64,000 bases of DNA from Himantopus leucocephalus (Eukaryota > Chordata > Aves > Charadriiformes > Recurvirostridae), in NCBI GenBank assembly GCA_003993805.1, contig RSEF01000006.1, positions 26,879,402 to 26,943,401 on the forward strand, in the 5' to 3' direction. Below are positions 47,151 through 60,582 of the stretch, piece by piece. Made by a program: the position numbers and the translations under genes. The notes under the pieces are model-generated. The model saw only the letters and a program-made list of their open reading frames with translations. It did no database searches and was not told the DNA's origin. Every line of letters begins with the position of its first letter. Position 1 is the stretch's first letter.

Positions 47151-50100
47151 TAGGGATCCTTGCTAGGCTTCCTTAAAGCATTTGTGTCAAGTACAGGACA
47201 TTATTTGTAGATCAGGTGCATTTTGTTGGATTATAGAGCACTTTAGTCATTCCCAGATAGGTCTGTGAGCACATCCTTGCCAATCCACCCTCTCCTATCT
47301 ACCATTGGTGCAATGCACAATACAGCAGTTGGGGCCTTGCCACAAACGATTTTTGGTGGAGGAAAAAACTTGAGGGAAAGGATAACTGACTACAAATCAG
47401 ACAGCTCTCCAGGCTGCTCCATCGTGAGTCTAGTGTTTGTAGCCCCCCTGCCCCCCGCCCCACGCACACCCTGTTAATTACATGGCCAGGCTGCGAAGGC
47501 AGCAGGAATATTGAAGAAGCCTGTGTGACAGACTTGTTGCCACAGCCAGCTCCCATGCTTGCCCGAAGTCGAGGGAAGGAAACCAATTAAATGGTCTTTC
47601 TTCGCACATGGAGGCTGGTGCTGCTACTGAGCAGAGAAACAATCTCATCAAATCCTGTGGAATGAGGGAGAGCTGAAGAAGACAAGGGGGAAGGCAAGTG
47701 AATGGCAGCTGGTGGAGGGCAAGCAAGTAGCATTTTCCTATTATGGAGCCTAACAGGGACTGGTTTATGGATCTCTCATTCTTTTCACGTTTGGCACCTT
47801 TCATCTGAAATCTGGAGACCACAGGCAGCACACAAACTAAACTTGGCAACCTCTCATTCAAAGCTGCTTCGTGATGGCCATGATGCCAGTTTTGACAAAC
47901 ACAGTCACTCCTCACCCTCCCATCCCCAGTATCCTTCGCTCGTTTATGCTAACTAATTCTTTTTCTTGCTCCCATTATGCGGCTTTGCCTGCCATAATGA
48001 GAGAGACCTGCTCATTAGCATCTGAGCCTTTGAATGCCTTTCTGAGGAAACCATCGCACAAGCTCATTAGCAAGGAGAAAATAAAAAACACTAAGCCCTG
48101 CAAAACAACAGCCCCACTCCCAAACAACCCATGATCCTGTGTTTTCCAGTTGGTATCTTGTACAGGGAGATGCTCTGGAGACTCCTGAGCAGATGTGGCA
48201 ATCTTACCACTACCAGCTGACTTAGTCATATGTGTTGTGTTGCCCTTCTAGATGTGAAATGCAAGGCAAGAAGAGCGTCTGTCTGAAATAATGAGTTGGC
48301 TGTGAATCCCACACCTTGTCTGGATCACAACCACTGCCAGAATTTTCAAGTTAGGGGGGAAATACCAGTTCCAACAAATAATGGCTGATTGGCTCGATTG
48401 GCTCGAAGCCTGGCCAAGGGAGAGACTTTACTGAATATATTATTTTTTTTTCCTTCAGGTTCACACAAATGGCCATAGCCACCCAACCTATCTTCAGGGC
48501 ATTGGGCTTGTAAATTTAAATTGCAACACAGCGCCACCAAAGAACAACTTCTATAAATGTGTACCTTTGCCTCTTGCATCTCCGGAAGCTTTCCTCAAAA
48601 CCCATCATTCTGCAGAAAGCCAGAGAAAGAAAAAAATAGTCACTATCCTGTGCCTAGAAGATGAATAAATCTAGGGTACAATGCATGAAGAAACAAGAAG
48701 GTTTGAGACTTTCCTGGAGGGAGTATCCCACTGTTGACTCATTTCCATTCAGAGTACGGTGTGTCTGTTTGTGCACATATATACTGATGAATGTGGTTGT
48801 AACACTGCAAGAATAATGACCTCTATGGGACTCCGTGGTTGCACATCACAGACAGGGTCTGTGTCCTTCTGATGAGGGGCTATATCTGAGGCTGTAAATT
48901 GCATAATCCTGCTCCCATTAACTTCCATAGCCAAATTCCCAACATCTTCGGCCTAAGACTCAACAGAGGCAAGCTCTGGACATATCAAGGATGATTCTTT
49001 ACCACTGAACCTCTGGAGAAAGAAGGACTCTGCTCTCCTCCATTTTGCAATTGCTAGAAAAAGGAAAAAACAAGTAACTATGAACACTACCAATACGATG
49101 GCTGCAAGATGTGCCCTCTCAGATTTGGAGAACTGATTCCAAAGAATGGAGAAAAAGAAGGTTTGGAAAAAATCTCTAACTCTCTCCATACAACATCCTT
49201 TAAAGAAAAGCTTGAAAAAATTCACCATAGTCCTCAGACCAAAGCTACAGTCGCCAGAGATACTGATTACAACTTAGTTGGCTCGTATGCACGTTCTTAA
49301 GGTGGTATCAACACTATTAAAAATGGTGGTGCTCATAGGAGGAAAAAGGTAGATGTTACAGCCGAAAAGCTGCCCACACCCTATAGTGATTAGACTAACA
49401 TTTTTGGAGGTAGGCATGTCTGCAAAATCCTCAATGTGCACGTTCATGGATTTAAAGCCTTTAAAGAATAATGCGGGGAGATGGCTGGAAACAAGTTTTG
49501 ATGGCAAAACTAATAATATAATGAAAAAGTTCTGCCAATAAAGGGAACCTGTTAAAGGAATATGTGTCATTGCAACACACGGTGAATCGGGACCCAAAAC
49601 TAGACACTGCATGGTGTCATGAGGCAATTCACAGAGATATGCTGAAACACTTCAAAGGGAGCTATCTGGTCTAGAAGTGGGATCTACCCTCTCTTTGCCC
49701 AATATTTGGAAAATGTGGAAACAGACAAGGACTACCAGCAACTTTCCCAGGAGCATTCACTTTTTACACATTTCTGTGCTTGGCAGCAAATCTAAGCCCA
49801 TATCTTCAGAACTCCCCCGTTTCAACATCAAGTGCATTTTCCTTTCCTTTGCAGTTAGAAAAAGACCACAACAACCTGAAATAGCTCATTCTAGTCTTAA
49901 CAAGGATATGAGAAAGCCCTTGGTCAGAGTTTCCATTCAGGTGTTTTGCTTTTTCTAAAACCCTAATATGAGTCTGTGTTTTCATTAGTTCTTCTTGAAA
50001 AAAAGCCCAAACAAACAAAACCAAAAACTAAAACACCAACCCCAAATGTAATTTAATTACCAATAGCACTGTGATTAAATTTGGCCTTTTGCTTTCCTTC

Positions 50101-52099
50101 ACAGTCAACCTTCTCAGTTCCATCTCCCCGACGCCTCTCTCTGTAGTATCGATTCAGTATTGTTAACCTTTCTTTATTACTTGTTTATGTTCCCCCATCA
50201 GTTTGAAAACATCAATAAGAGGCTTTTTAAAAAGGACAGAAGCAACAAATAGAGAGACATTGAAGAAAGGTCAGGAATGCAGAAGGAGGCAGTGCCTGCT
50301 TTGCGGAAGGAGCAAACAGACAGTACAGAAAGGTTAGTGGTCCTGCTGCTGAAGTGAAGGAAGGATTTGTTTATTCTACAGAAATACCTGCTAGCGGTGC
50401 AGCTTTTGCAGCAGACGCAAATATCTGTTCCACCCAGACTGAACTCAGGGCTACAGAGGTGGGCTGGACCTGCAGGTCCATTGCTGAGAAGGGCTCAGTA
50501 ATGAGGCTGAGATGGTCTGCAGGATCTTTCCTTTCAGGGATCAGGAAGCCTTAGGCATGTTTGGGTGCTTCTGCTTTCTGTTGGAACATAAGCCTGATCT
50601 GAGGGCATTTACTGCTCTGCACAGGGGTGTGCTGGGTGGAGATGTGTTAGTTGGCTGCGACAAGAAAGCAGAGTGGCTGCATCAGTGTGTGACTGAGTGC
50701 ATTCAGACGTCAATATTTATATCATCAAGCCAAGCACCACCCAGGATCCCAATATAGCTTTCTCTGTTTGGAGCTCTGCTAAACTGGGAAAGCACCCCAG
50801 CTTGGAGGAGCTAGTTCAGGGTCCTCTGCCTCCACCTCTTCCTCTTGGACTATAAAGATATACTCTGGGCAACTTAGAGTTTAATCCTGGACCAGATCCT
50901 GTCCTGAGTGATGCTAGTACCTTCGCTACGAAGGGCACAAAGGATTGAGCCATTACAACAATAAACTTTTCACTGACTTCAAAGGAAACCTAAATCCTGC
51001 TCAAGGGTTTCCACCAAGGGGCAAAGCCCATTAAGATCTTTCCAGTCTTGGCTCCCCAGAAAAGATCACATCAGCTGAGGAGTAGAAGGTTAGTGTGGTG
51101 GAGGAGGGGAAAGACACCTCGTCCAGCCTCAGCCCTCTGAAGCCTTAGAGATTCCTGGCGCTTAAAAGGTAACTGCATCTCACTGCTTGCTCTAGTGTTG
51201 CCACTGCCACCACCAGACAAAAATCACTCAGATGAGAAGATCAGACTTGTTCTGCTTGTTATGAATGCCTGTTTAAATGAACCCTGCTGACAGAGTGTGT
51301 GTGCTCTATCACAGCCTTAAATGCAAACGCAGCTTCTATAAGATTTGCTAGGGAATAAAATGTGCTGTGAGAAAGCAAGAAGTAGAAGAGTGGTGACTAA
51401 TTTGGCACTGGGCTGTGCCCAGCTCGCTGAGCATGTCAATGAGCAGAGAGAACTGAAAGTCCGTGAAGAACAGCAAGGGTTCCCTGGGCACATAAAGGTG
51501 CTTCAGCAATTAGACTGTGAAAGGTGTTATTTATTTTCATATCAAAAAGTGGATTGAGGAAGGAGCCTGGCAATTATATAAGGTCGTGTATGAGCTGCGA
51601 TGAAGGGCTCAGTCCTTGGGATAGTTGATGCTGAGGTCCCTTTGAGGGTTAGTATTTATTGACTGTCTGAGTTAAGAAACAGTTCAACTCCTGACAGCAG
51701 TCGAAGCAGATCCTTGCTTCGGTCAACAGTTAGGTCTGAAGTGGAGCATGCCTATGACCCAGCCCTTCCCAATACCTTACCTGTACATGTAGATCCTGAG
51801 CACAGGAAGCCGGTCTCCTGCTTTTGCATCTTGCCCTTCTTGCCCATGGCCCACACCTTGTGTCTCTGCTTAGATGAAGGGCTGTGCACGTGGGTGAGGA
51901 GCAAACCTGGGATGCCAGGAATTTTGAAGGAGAAAAACACTGAAAAGTGATAGTCCTGTCTGCTGGGCTGCTGAGAGGACTCTTCAGAGTTGGCTTTAAA
52001 TGTCTGTAGGGATATACCTTGTAGGTGGCGTTAATGCTAGTTGAAAAAGGCCTTTTCCTGAAAGCAGACAGAGACCTGGAGCAAAACTATGCACAGACT
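47151..52099. other. Intergenic sequence, no gene recognised
   Basis: Includes the repeated GCTCATTAGCA motif at 48010-48072 and a CCCATTAACTTCCATAGC stretch near 48913 that resembles an old amniote repeat core. A purine-rich, Lys-rich open stretch (49109-49297, +) is not recognised as any family. Confidence 0.6.
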
Positions 52100-52195
52100 T
52101 CATAGGATCATAGGGATCATCCCATTATAGGAAAATTCAAGTTGGAAGGTACCTCAGAAGTTCATCTAGTCCAACCTTCTGCTTCAGCTTTAAGG
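52100..52195 (-). mobile_element. CR1 LINE 3' tail fragment
   Basis: TCATAGGATCATAGGGATCA is a degenerate terminal octamer. It is followed by AAGTTGGAAGGTACCTCAGA and TCATCTAGTCCAACCTTCTG, the standard reverse-complement CR1 3' end. Confidence 0.85.
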
Positions 52196-55100
52196 AAACT
52201 CTGGCTTAGCAAAGCTGTGTGTAATTAAGCCAATGATGGTTTTTGACACAATATTTTCTTCAGAACTGTACAATCCTCATTATATATATCCAGAAGCGAC
52301 AATTTCTACTTCTAAGCAACTTTCTACTGGGACAAAGTACTATAATTTAAACTGGTGCTGTTACAGAATCAATCCACAACTGTTATGCAGCCTCGGTGAT
52401 TATAATAGTTGAACAGATAGGTTTATATGAACAGTCTTAACACAACAAGCTTAAATTAACATACAAAGCTGAGAGGAAGATTTCACTTTCATAAGATACC
52501 AAACACCTGCAAAGATCAAAATGCATTTAAAAGAGAGAGAACTCTGTAACAAGTGTTTTGGGTTCTCAGCAGGAGTGAAAGAAAGCCAATGTTCACATGC
52601 CTGGCATGGAGCAGAGTCTTGAACTGGACTACTTACAACCCTGGAAGTGAAACTAACCATGTCCCTCCGCTGTCTGCAACAACAGAGCTTGGTTTCAGAT
52701 TTTTCCTGTCTCCAGAAACTCTGTCTAACTCTTGAGAGGGTTTTCCCAATGAAATTGTAAAATATGACTTCTTTTTTTTTTAATGGAATTCTAACAATAA
52801 TACTTGTAGCTTTCAGAAAACAACATCTTTCCCTGAAAACTTTCCTTCTCTTGCAGACCAGTACAGACACAGTGCTGGAGATAGCATTCAACATGGAGAT
52901 TGCCATTTCACACATTCAGAGTGTTCTGTTAAAAGGAGAAACAAAAGCCATCTTAGTTATTAAAGGTACATTTCTCTTGACCTTTTAAGAACAGATGTAA
53001 TTACATATGACATATCTCTCTTCAACTCATAAAGCTGTATAAATAATACATCTTTACCATTAATTCTGAAAGGCGACATTGTGGTTAGAGGTTCTTGAAG
53101 TTTTGCTTTGAAACACAAAGGTGATCAGCTAGCATCCTTCAGCATAATTTGTAGTACTGGCAGATGAAAAAAATAAAAACAAACAACAGCCCAGAAATAA
53201 AGTGACATCTTTGATCCTCATGGTAGGTGCAATGTGGTCAGGATATTCGATTCTTATTTTGCTTCTACAAATAGGAAGATGTATGCAGATGAATATCGTG
53301 CATTCTCTCACACAATAATGTTAATCACTTACTATGAAAGTTCACCTGACAGAAGAATTTTCATTCAAACTTCATGAACAGATAATCCTCCCACCTTGCT
53401 CCTCAGTCTTAAAATGAGATCTTTGCTAAGCACAGTATGGCTAGTTGTACGCAAAGAATAACTATTTATATTAGGTTGCATCAAGGGATTTGATTTTTCT
53501 GACATGTACCTTCCCTTCTATAGAAAGCATGTCCTGGCTTGGGCTGTTCAGTTACCTCATGAGATCAGTGGTTTTGATATTTAGCACCTTGGGCTCCATT
53601 TTCCATCCCAAGGACTAAAGCCCCAGAGTTTAAATGTTGCCCATTCCTAATGTTCAGCTTTCACCAAATATTATGGAAAGGCAAGGGATAACACAGCTTC
53701 CTCCTTTTGACTTCCCAGTCACCTGAAGATCTTTACAGGCAGTCAGTAAAAGTGTGTTAAAGCTGTCATTTTTCTTTTCTTTTGAAGCTCTTTATTCCAC
53801 TATGTTATGGATATTTTAGCCTTAGGCATATTGTTTTGCTGCTAGTTTACAATAATACTCTTCCGCAAACGGTAACTTGGAATCTGATCCACATTTCAGG
53901 AGGGAACATGTACTTCTTGTACATGGCATGTTAGCAACAGTTTGGATGTGAGATTGTAATAACCAAAGTTTATTTCTTCTAGTTGAGGTTGTTTTCAGGT
54001 CTGACATTGGCATAGAAGTTAGCGGTGAAGCTTACCATCCCAAGAACCACATTTTGGGGCAAGATTTCTGGCACATCCTGATCCCAGGTATGACACATAA
54101 AGAGAGGAATTTTGCGCCTTCTGGTCTCCCTGCAGACTTGCAGTGCACTTACAAAACCTCACCAGCGACTAAGTCTACCACTTCTTTTCCATCTAAGTAA
54201 CTGTTGGGAGGAACAGTGGCTTAGCTGTCACTGAGGCAGAGATGATACCAGTACCATGTTGCTCTTCATCAACAGAAGATATACTCGCAAATCACACTGC
54301 TAGATGACAGAAAGGTGGAAAGCTACTAGGAAGAGAGCAGTCTGTGTGAGTCCATCTCAGAGAAACTCCAACTGCAGCCTTGTCTCCTCAGTCAGGTTAC
54401 CTTTCTTCACTTGGAGAACATGCAGTTGCAGGGTGAAGTCAGCATTACCCCTGCTAAAACCCTACTAGAAACCTGCCCCTGCTAGGTCTGTAGCTGAAAA
54501 CCCTGAGGAACTGTCACCCTGTGCTTGATTGAAGAACAGTCACACTTTTGAGGTGGCCAGTTTTACCAATGAAAATGAAAAGAAGGAGGGTACTCCCTGG
54601 GCTGTGTGATAAGGGGACAAGTCATTTGATTCAACATAGGATCTGGGTCACAGTCTCTGTCTTTTGTTGTCATGAGGTGATTCCAGGAATGAGAGTTAAG
54701 CGATAGACAAAGAAAATGTTTTGTTCTGGAAAAAAGCTTGAGCCAAACTGTCTTTCCAATATTATCTCAGGAACACAAGTAAAACCCTCTTTGTTGTAGG
54801 TTTGCCTCAGCTAAATCAAGATGTCTGTCTCCTGCTTTACCCTGGTTACTCTTCATCATCTCCCTGCAAACGTTGAGGTAAGAGTTTTCTGCAGCAGCAC
54901 CCTTTCCTAGCCAAAAGCATGATATGTGCAAGGGAGAAGAGTTTCTGCCTGAATGGCATTTCTTGATACCCCTTACTCTCTTATTTGGAAATGAGTTTGT
55001 CACCCAATCAGGGAATGAAAATGAAGCCCAAATCAACAATGAATGATCAGTGGAACATACATCTCTTACACTCAGAGAGTTACGTGAGGGTTCCAGTCCT

Positions 55101-57289
55101 TGGTGACAGTTATTTAAGAACCAACCTATTATAATAGATAGGCAATAAATCTTCGTTTACAAAACTCCCCAAAACAACAAGAAAAAAGCTCTCCTTCTTG
55201 GTGGTTCTGAAGAATTGCAAGTGCTTAATCTCCAGGAGGAGAGATAGTAGAATAAATGGTTTGCTCAGAGAGGTGGTGGAATAAATGGTTAAAGCCAGCG
55301 TGAGAAAACTCATTTCAGCAGCAGAGAGAAATGACAGCTAAGCCTTTGAAGTCAGTGGTTAACAGTGATTCACAGAGACCTAAGTACCTTCTATTTAAGG
55401 TAACTCTTTACACCAGGGAAGCCAACACATCCTCAACAAAGTCAAGATGGGTTAACAGAGCAGATTAACAATTGCTGATGGTGTTATTAGAGAAGAGGTT
55501 TTCACCTTCTTTTTACAGACAGTGGTTCTGCCTTTCTTAGATCCCTGGTGTGGGTCATCTTGGATGTATAGATTAAAGCTGAAAAACATTAAACTCGTGC
55601 ATATAATGACCCAGCAGAAAGATCCAGGCAATTGGAAGCAAGACAGCTCTAGGACTGGAAGCAATATTATAGAAACAGTTGCTGCCTTCACCTGAACTGA
55701 CAAACTTTTGCTGCTTTCCGGACCAAGCTACAATCTCACCACTGTGCTGCACGCTCCGCAGCTGTGTGTTATTGCTGTGTTGAATGTCTCTGCATCATTC
55801 TGCATTGAATGATGCAGACACCCCATAAGAAAGCCTATACCTTCAGTGAAAACCCTCCAGAGACTGCTGGTTACATCTCAGCAACCTGCAGAACATACAG
55901 AAAGAAGGATGTTGAAGGCGAGATGGGCAACACCTTAAGGACGAGGATGCAGCAGTGAGGCTCATTTTTAGAAATGTATCAAGGTAATTATAACAAAAGT
56001 AACTACATTCTCATCAACCCAAAATGATAAAGACTTTCAGTCTGTTTTGTCCTTTTTTTCTCTTGCCACAACTTTGCAAAATCAGCACAAAGTAACCATT
56101 AATTGTGGCTGAAGAAGAACAATGCTTTTCAGGAAGCAAACAATAAGCAAACCATAAGAAATCCCCAGCTTTCCTGAAGAGAAGCTGCAGAATACAGTTT
56201 AGAGACTATTGTTGCGGAGAAGACTGTACTACAAATCAAAGTTAGTGCTTGAACTAACCTATTAGCAATGGATAAGTATTCCAACTTTTTAAATCAACGC
56301 ACACAAGCTTACGAAGAATAAGGCCAGACAAATTGAAACTGAAAAAAAAAAGGTATAAATAAAAATATGATGGAGTATTAGAGGAACACACTAACAAGGA
56401 AAATGAAGATTCACTGTCTTCTTGTGAAGGATGCCTTTGTAGAAGGATATGTTTGGTCTAAGCACATATTTTGTGTTGGTTAATTACCTATCAATTAGTA
56501 ATATCAATGAAAGGCCATAGTTTTTGTATTCAGGTCAGCCTGAATAGGTCCTTCTGATCCTGAAGAATCAATCTCTGAGGAAATCACTGAGCACAAGGAG
56601 CAATATGAAAATAGAGTCCAGTCTCTTGTCTATACTCTGAAGAACTGGATGCTTAACCAGCTCTTGGCTTCTTAATGAAGCACTTGTACACCCTCAAACA
56701 CATACTGATGTAGCTCAGTGCATCCTGTAAATACAGATAGTTGAGTTTTTTATCCTATAAGTAGCACTTTCAAGAAAGGATCCAAGTGATACACTATGAA
56801 GCAATTTGCCATAATTATGATTATGTACTGTTGATAATTAGTCCAACCAAAAGAAAGAAAGAAAGGAACCAAGGAATTTCTATGAAATCAATTAAGTGGA
56901 AAGCAAAAAGAGAAGATGGATAATGAGATACTCTAAATAAGTTTCATTTATGTGAACTGTGCCGCAGGGTAGACGGAGCATTTGTGGGTGAGCAGAGCAT
57001 ATCATGCCTTGGCAGCAAGCTACCCCCTTCTTTCCTTGAAAGACCAGTGATCTCAGTAACTAGAGATCAGATTGAAGGTAAAAAGATTCGAAACATCAGT
57101 TGGGAATTAAGAACTTAGAAGAAAATTGTCTTCTCTACCATTACACTCTAAAATGAGATCACTTCAAGATGTTTGATAGAGGACATTTTAAGACCATGAA
57201 GGTAATTTTTGACCAGAGAAACCAAGTGACAGGCAGTCTTAAATTCTTTTACTGCAAGATGTTTATGTATGTAACTTCTGCAAGGACAC
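52196..57289. other. Intergenic sequence with exon-like segments, no confirmed gene
   Basis: Holds three exon-like segments (52857-52965, 53983-54087, 54800-54877; see findings), a MIR-like phrase near 54600-54635 (GTGTGATAAGGGGACAAGTC) and a 10-bp hairpin at 55790-55817. Nothing can be assigned to a known gene. Confidence 0.5.
55790..55817. repeat. Perfect 10-bp inverted repeat, 8-nt loop
   Basis: CTGCATCATT (55790-55799) and AATGATGCAG (55808-55817). Confidence 0.8.
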
Positions 57290-57420
57290 TGTGAGGGTCA
57301 AACACTGGAACAGCTTACCCTGAGAGGCACAAGGCTCCATCCCTGGAGATGTTCAGAACCTGACTGGACACAGTCAGAAGGGGGTTTGGACCAGCCTACT
57401 CTGAGAAGCCTGGGAAAGTT
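57290..57420 (+). mobile_element. CR1 LINE fragment
   Basis: GTGAGGGTCAAACACTGGAA and CAGCTTACCCTGAGAGGC, then CTCCATCCCTGGAGATGTTC and TGGACACAGTCAGAAGGGGG, match the CR1 3' region in the + direction. The terminal octamers are absent. Confidence 0.85.
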
Positions 57421-60403
57421 ATGCTAAGCTTTTTGATAGTCAGGTAATTTACTTTCTCACAAATACACAGTGTGAATGACTAAACAAACAGCAATCCTAA
57501 GAGAAAGAAAAAATAAATAAATAAATTCTAAGAAGGAAGATAAACAAATTAGCAATAACTAACTCCTAAATTTTAACAACACCAACAACGATTACCTGTC
57601 CTTTCCTTTGGGTAGATAACTGCTAAGACACTTCTTCTACCCTCCTAAAGTAACCTTGCATTATAGCTTCTTGTTTTAAGTCTTGCTGGATAACAAGACC
57701 TGATTTAAGTTGATCTGATCTGTTGCCAGATTTATTTTTTGCTAACTGCTCCTTGCTTCACCAACCTCTATCAGTCTTAGCTTTGCTTCACTCCATTTCG
57801 TGACTCACTATATTCTCTAGATGGCTCCCTGTTTTGCTGCCAGATTTTGCTACTTCAGCTCCTAGGAGAGAATGAAGAACAATGCACAAGTCACAGCTCA
57901 GCTCACAGGAAATTAGGAAGTAGCTTTCTCTATTCATGCAGCTGCAAAATCTTCTGCTTCTCCCTGTCTCGTCTCTAGACTTTGAACCACGTTGCTGGGA
58001 GCAACTGTTTAAAATTAATGGGATGCCCAGACAGAGCTAATTAGCTTAAATTTCTGTACAGTACTATAAACACAAACTTCATCTGCTTTACTATATAATT
58101 TCTTCTTTTTCAACTATAACACAACACCACAAAGCAGCCAAGTTTCAGGCCTGCACCTTCTTCCTTTCCATTCTTGTTCCTTTTTTCACCATGTGATGCC
58201 TTTCTTTTTAGTTTTTTCTCCTGGGTTTGTTCCCTCTGAAACTCATGGGGGAGAATAAGATGCGGGAATCTTGTCTTCTTTTAAGTCTTGGCCTCATACC
58301 TTTTGTGTGCTTCTAAACCTTTGGCCAGTGGTGATCACAAACAGATGCTGCGTAGATCCACTTTTATGAAGACTCTCTTTCCAAACACTTACCAGTTCCT
58401 AAGAACAGATTGTACCAGAAAAAATATGATCTCAATGAAAAATTGAAGTTTGAAATAAACTCCTATTCTTCATAGTATCTTCTTGAGAAAGAAGCTTGTC
58501 TCATATTTAGCTGTACCATATTTCTTGAAACACTCTGAAGTGCTTTTCCTCTTAGGAAGGAATACATAATTGTATGTAATGGTATTAGCTGGTAATCCTT
58601 CCTATAATATTTATGGTTTAGGACAACTGGTGGCACTGTATAGTCCCTATGTGTACACATAGTAAAGTCAAGTCCCTATCTCAAACAGCATACTGTTTAA
58701 ACTGACAAGCCAGATGAAGGCAGGAAGAGACTCTTCAACCTCATGTTAGAGCTACAAATTCAAAGCTCAGGGACATTAGACAAGTGTTTTGTCACCATAA
58801 AGTGGTTTGCTGCTGAACAGGGAGGTGAACAGAATCTCGAGTTCATGTTTAACAATAACTAAACTAGTCTGGAAAAATTATTTGAAGGAGCACGATGCAG
58901 CAGTGGGTGCTCTCCTGGATTCAACTCATGTAGCCTTGTGGGACAAGGTGCCAGAAAAAAGAATCATGTGTGCATGACACACACAAAAATATGTGCTATT
59001 AGGATCATATGAAAATGTTGTAATTTGATTTAGCTCTCAAATTAGAAAATTAGGAAGTTAGGAAAGATAAAGACTAGAAAACCTGTAATAAACAGCTACA
59101 AAATATGTTTTTGAGATGTATATCTGACTGGGTTTCATGAAAGGATCTTGTTAGCTCCTTTGTTGGGGTGTGTTGTTATCTAACATGGTCAATGATCAAC
59201 CTGACTTTCTCTAGGGAGTGCTCAGGTGTGAAGATGGCTTCCTCTGGGATGTTGGTCCCAGCAATGAAACCCATTCCCCCACTGTTCCTGTCTACTGCCA
59301 GCCCTCCAACCTTTCCAGACAAGTTCTCTTTCTCTACTGGCAGCTTCCACAGCCTGTGAATCAAATGCCTGTGCTGGGTCTGTTAAAAACCCATTCGATC
59401 TGGGTCTTCAGCTGTTAGAATGCCTCTTGGAAGCAGCTCGGGTCTCACCCTCCAAGGCAGAACACCCAGTTTGCTCGGAGATCTAAACAGGGTTTCTATA
59501 TCCACATGATATCGTGGTTATTCTGACCATGCTCTGATGACGTGAGGCCTTGCTGCAAAGCTCTTTCAGCTCCTGAAGGCAAAATACTCTCAGAAGGGAG
59601 GGAGCATGGCCATCTCCAGCACCAGATGCAGATTGCCTCTGGGCTACACAGTTTAGAGAGGGCACCATCTCGACTGAAGTGGCCATATACACAGCTGAGG
59701 ACTTCTCTGAGCCTCCTCTGAGCACCAGGTTTCAGCTCAAAATGCCTGATATGATGGGAGGGCTGTGCTGCAGCCTGCCAAATTGTTGTTTTCCTACTGT
59801 GGTGATGAGAATGTTTTTCACGTGCCCTGAGGCTGCTTGGATAGTGTTAGAAGGCTGACCTGAGTAGAGGAAAGAAAACTTTTTTGTTATTTTCCACTGA
59901 AAATTGCTAGCTTCTTTCTACATATATAAAGGAAAAGCTGCATTGGCTCTGAAGACTGTGCAGCTGAAAAGCTGCAAGTACACAATCCTGCTGCCAGAGC
60001 AATCGTGGAAATGGGAATGGAGTGTGAATGTTAGTGATTCCCAAAGTGTCAGACAGCATGGTGGAAGAAAATCCGTCAGAACTATTAACTACAGAAAGGC
60101 CATTTTTGCCTTAAGGAGCAGCGGCTTAGTGCAGCCTGGGAGAGCGTGTCAAGGAAGTATTGCTATTTGCTTGCCCTGCTCTGATATTCTTCCTAGGAGA
60201 TCTTTCACAGTCTAATGTTGGAGATGGTGAACCAATGGGATGAGACCTTAGGGTGGAGCATTGGTGTGGTCCCTTACTAAAATTTTGGCAGTGTCATCCA
60301 CCATTCTCTTTCAGGAGTGTTTTGTAAAAACCAAATAAACAAACAAAAAGACGGTTATCCAAGAAGGCTGAAGAAGCTGCGGTGAGAAGCTAAGAACTGC
60401 TTG

Positions 60404-60445
60404 TAATAATAATAATAATAATAATCATCATCATCATCATCATCA
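60404..60445 (+). repeat. Compound (AAT)n(CAT)n microsatellite
   Basis: About seven AAT units pass directly into about seven CAT units. Confidence 0.9.
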
Positions 60446-60554
60446 GTCTTACTCCAAAAAGGGTACAGCTTTGACTTTGACTTTTTCTTAGTGTTGGTGT
60501 AAGCTACTCAAGAGAGCTCCTGTCTTCAGTTCCCTATCTAGTACCCTTTAAAAT

Positions 60555-60582
60555 GGGGGGGGGGGGGGGGGGGGGGGGGGGN
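60555..60582. other. Poly-G tract (27 G) ending at a single N
   Basis: An uninterrupted G run at 60555-60581 is followed by N at 60582 and GTGGTG. Such runs stop sequencing reactions and often mark contig ends. Confidence 0.85.

Noticed and set aside
48953..49228. Minus-strand frame with a membrane-like hydrophobic stretch
   Set aside because: The opposite strand is purine-rich (Lys-rich), which by itself makes a Phe/Leu-rich frame. No family match and no supporting structure.
49109..49297. Lys-rich + strand open stretch, considered as a processed pseudogene
   Set aside because: I could not match it to any protein, and no poly(A) tail or flanking duplication was seen.
50382..50459. Possible additional upstream exon for the 52.9 kb chain (acceptor TTTATTCTACAG, donor GTGGGC)
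   Set aside because: The phase would fit, but the donor is weak and no exon further upstream supports it.
52451..52915. Minus-strand open frame of 154 codons
   Set aside because: No recognised domain, and the + strand at 52857-52965 offers a better-supported exon-like reading.
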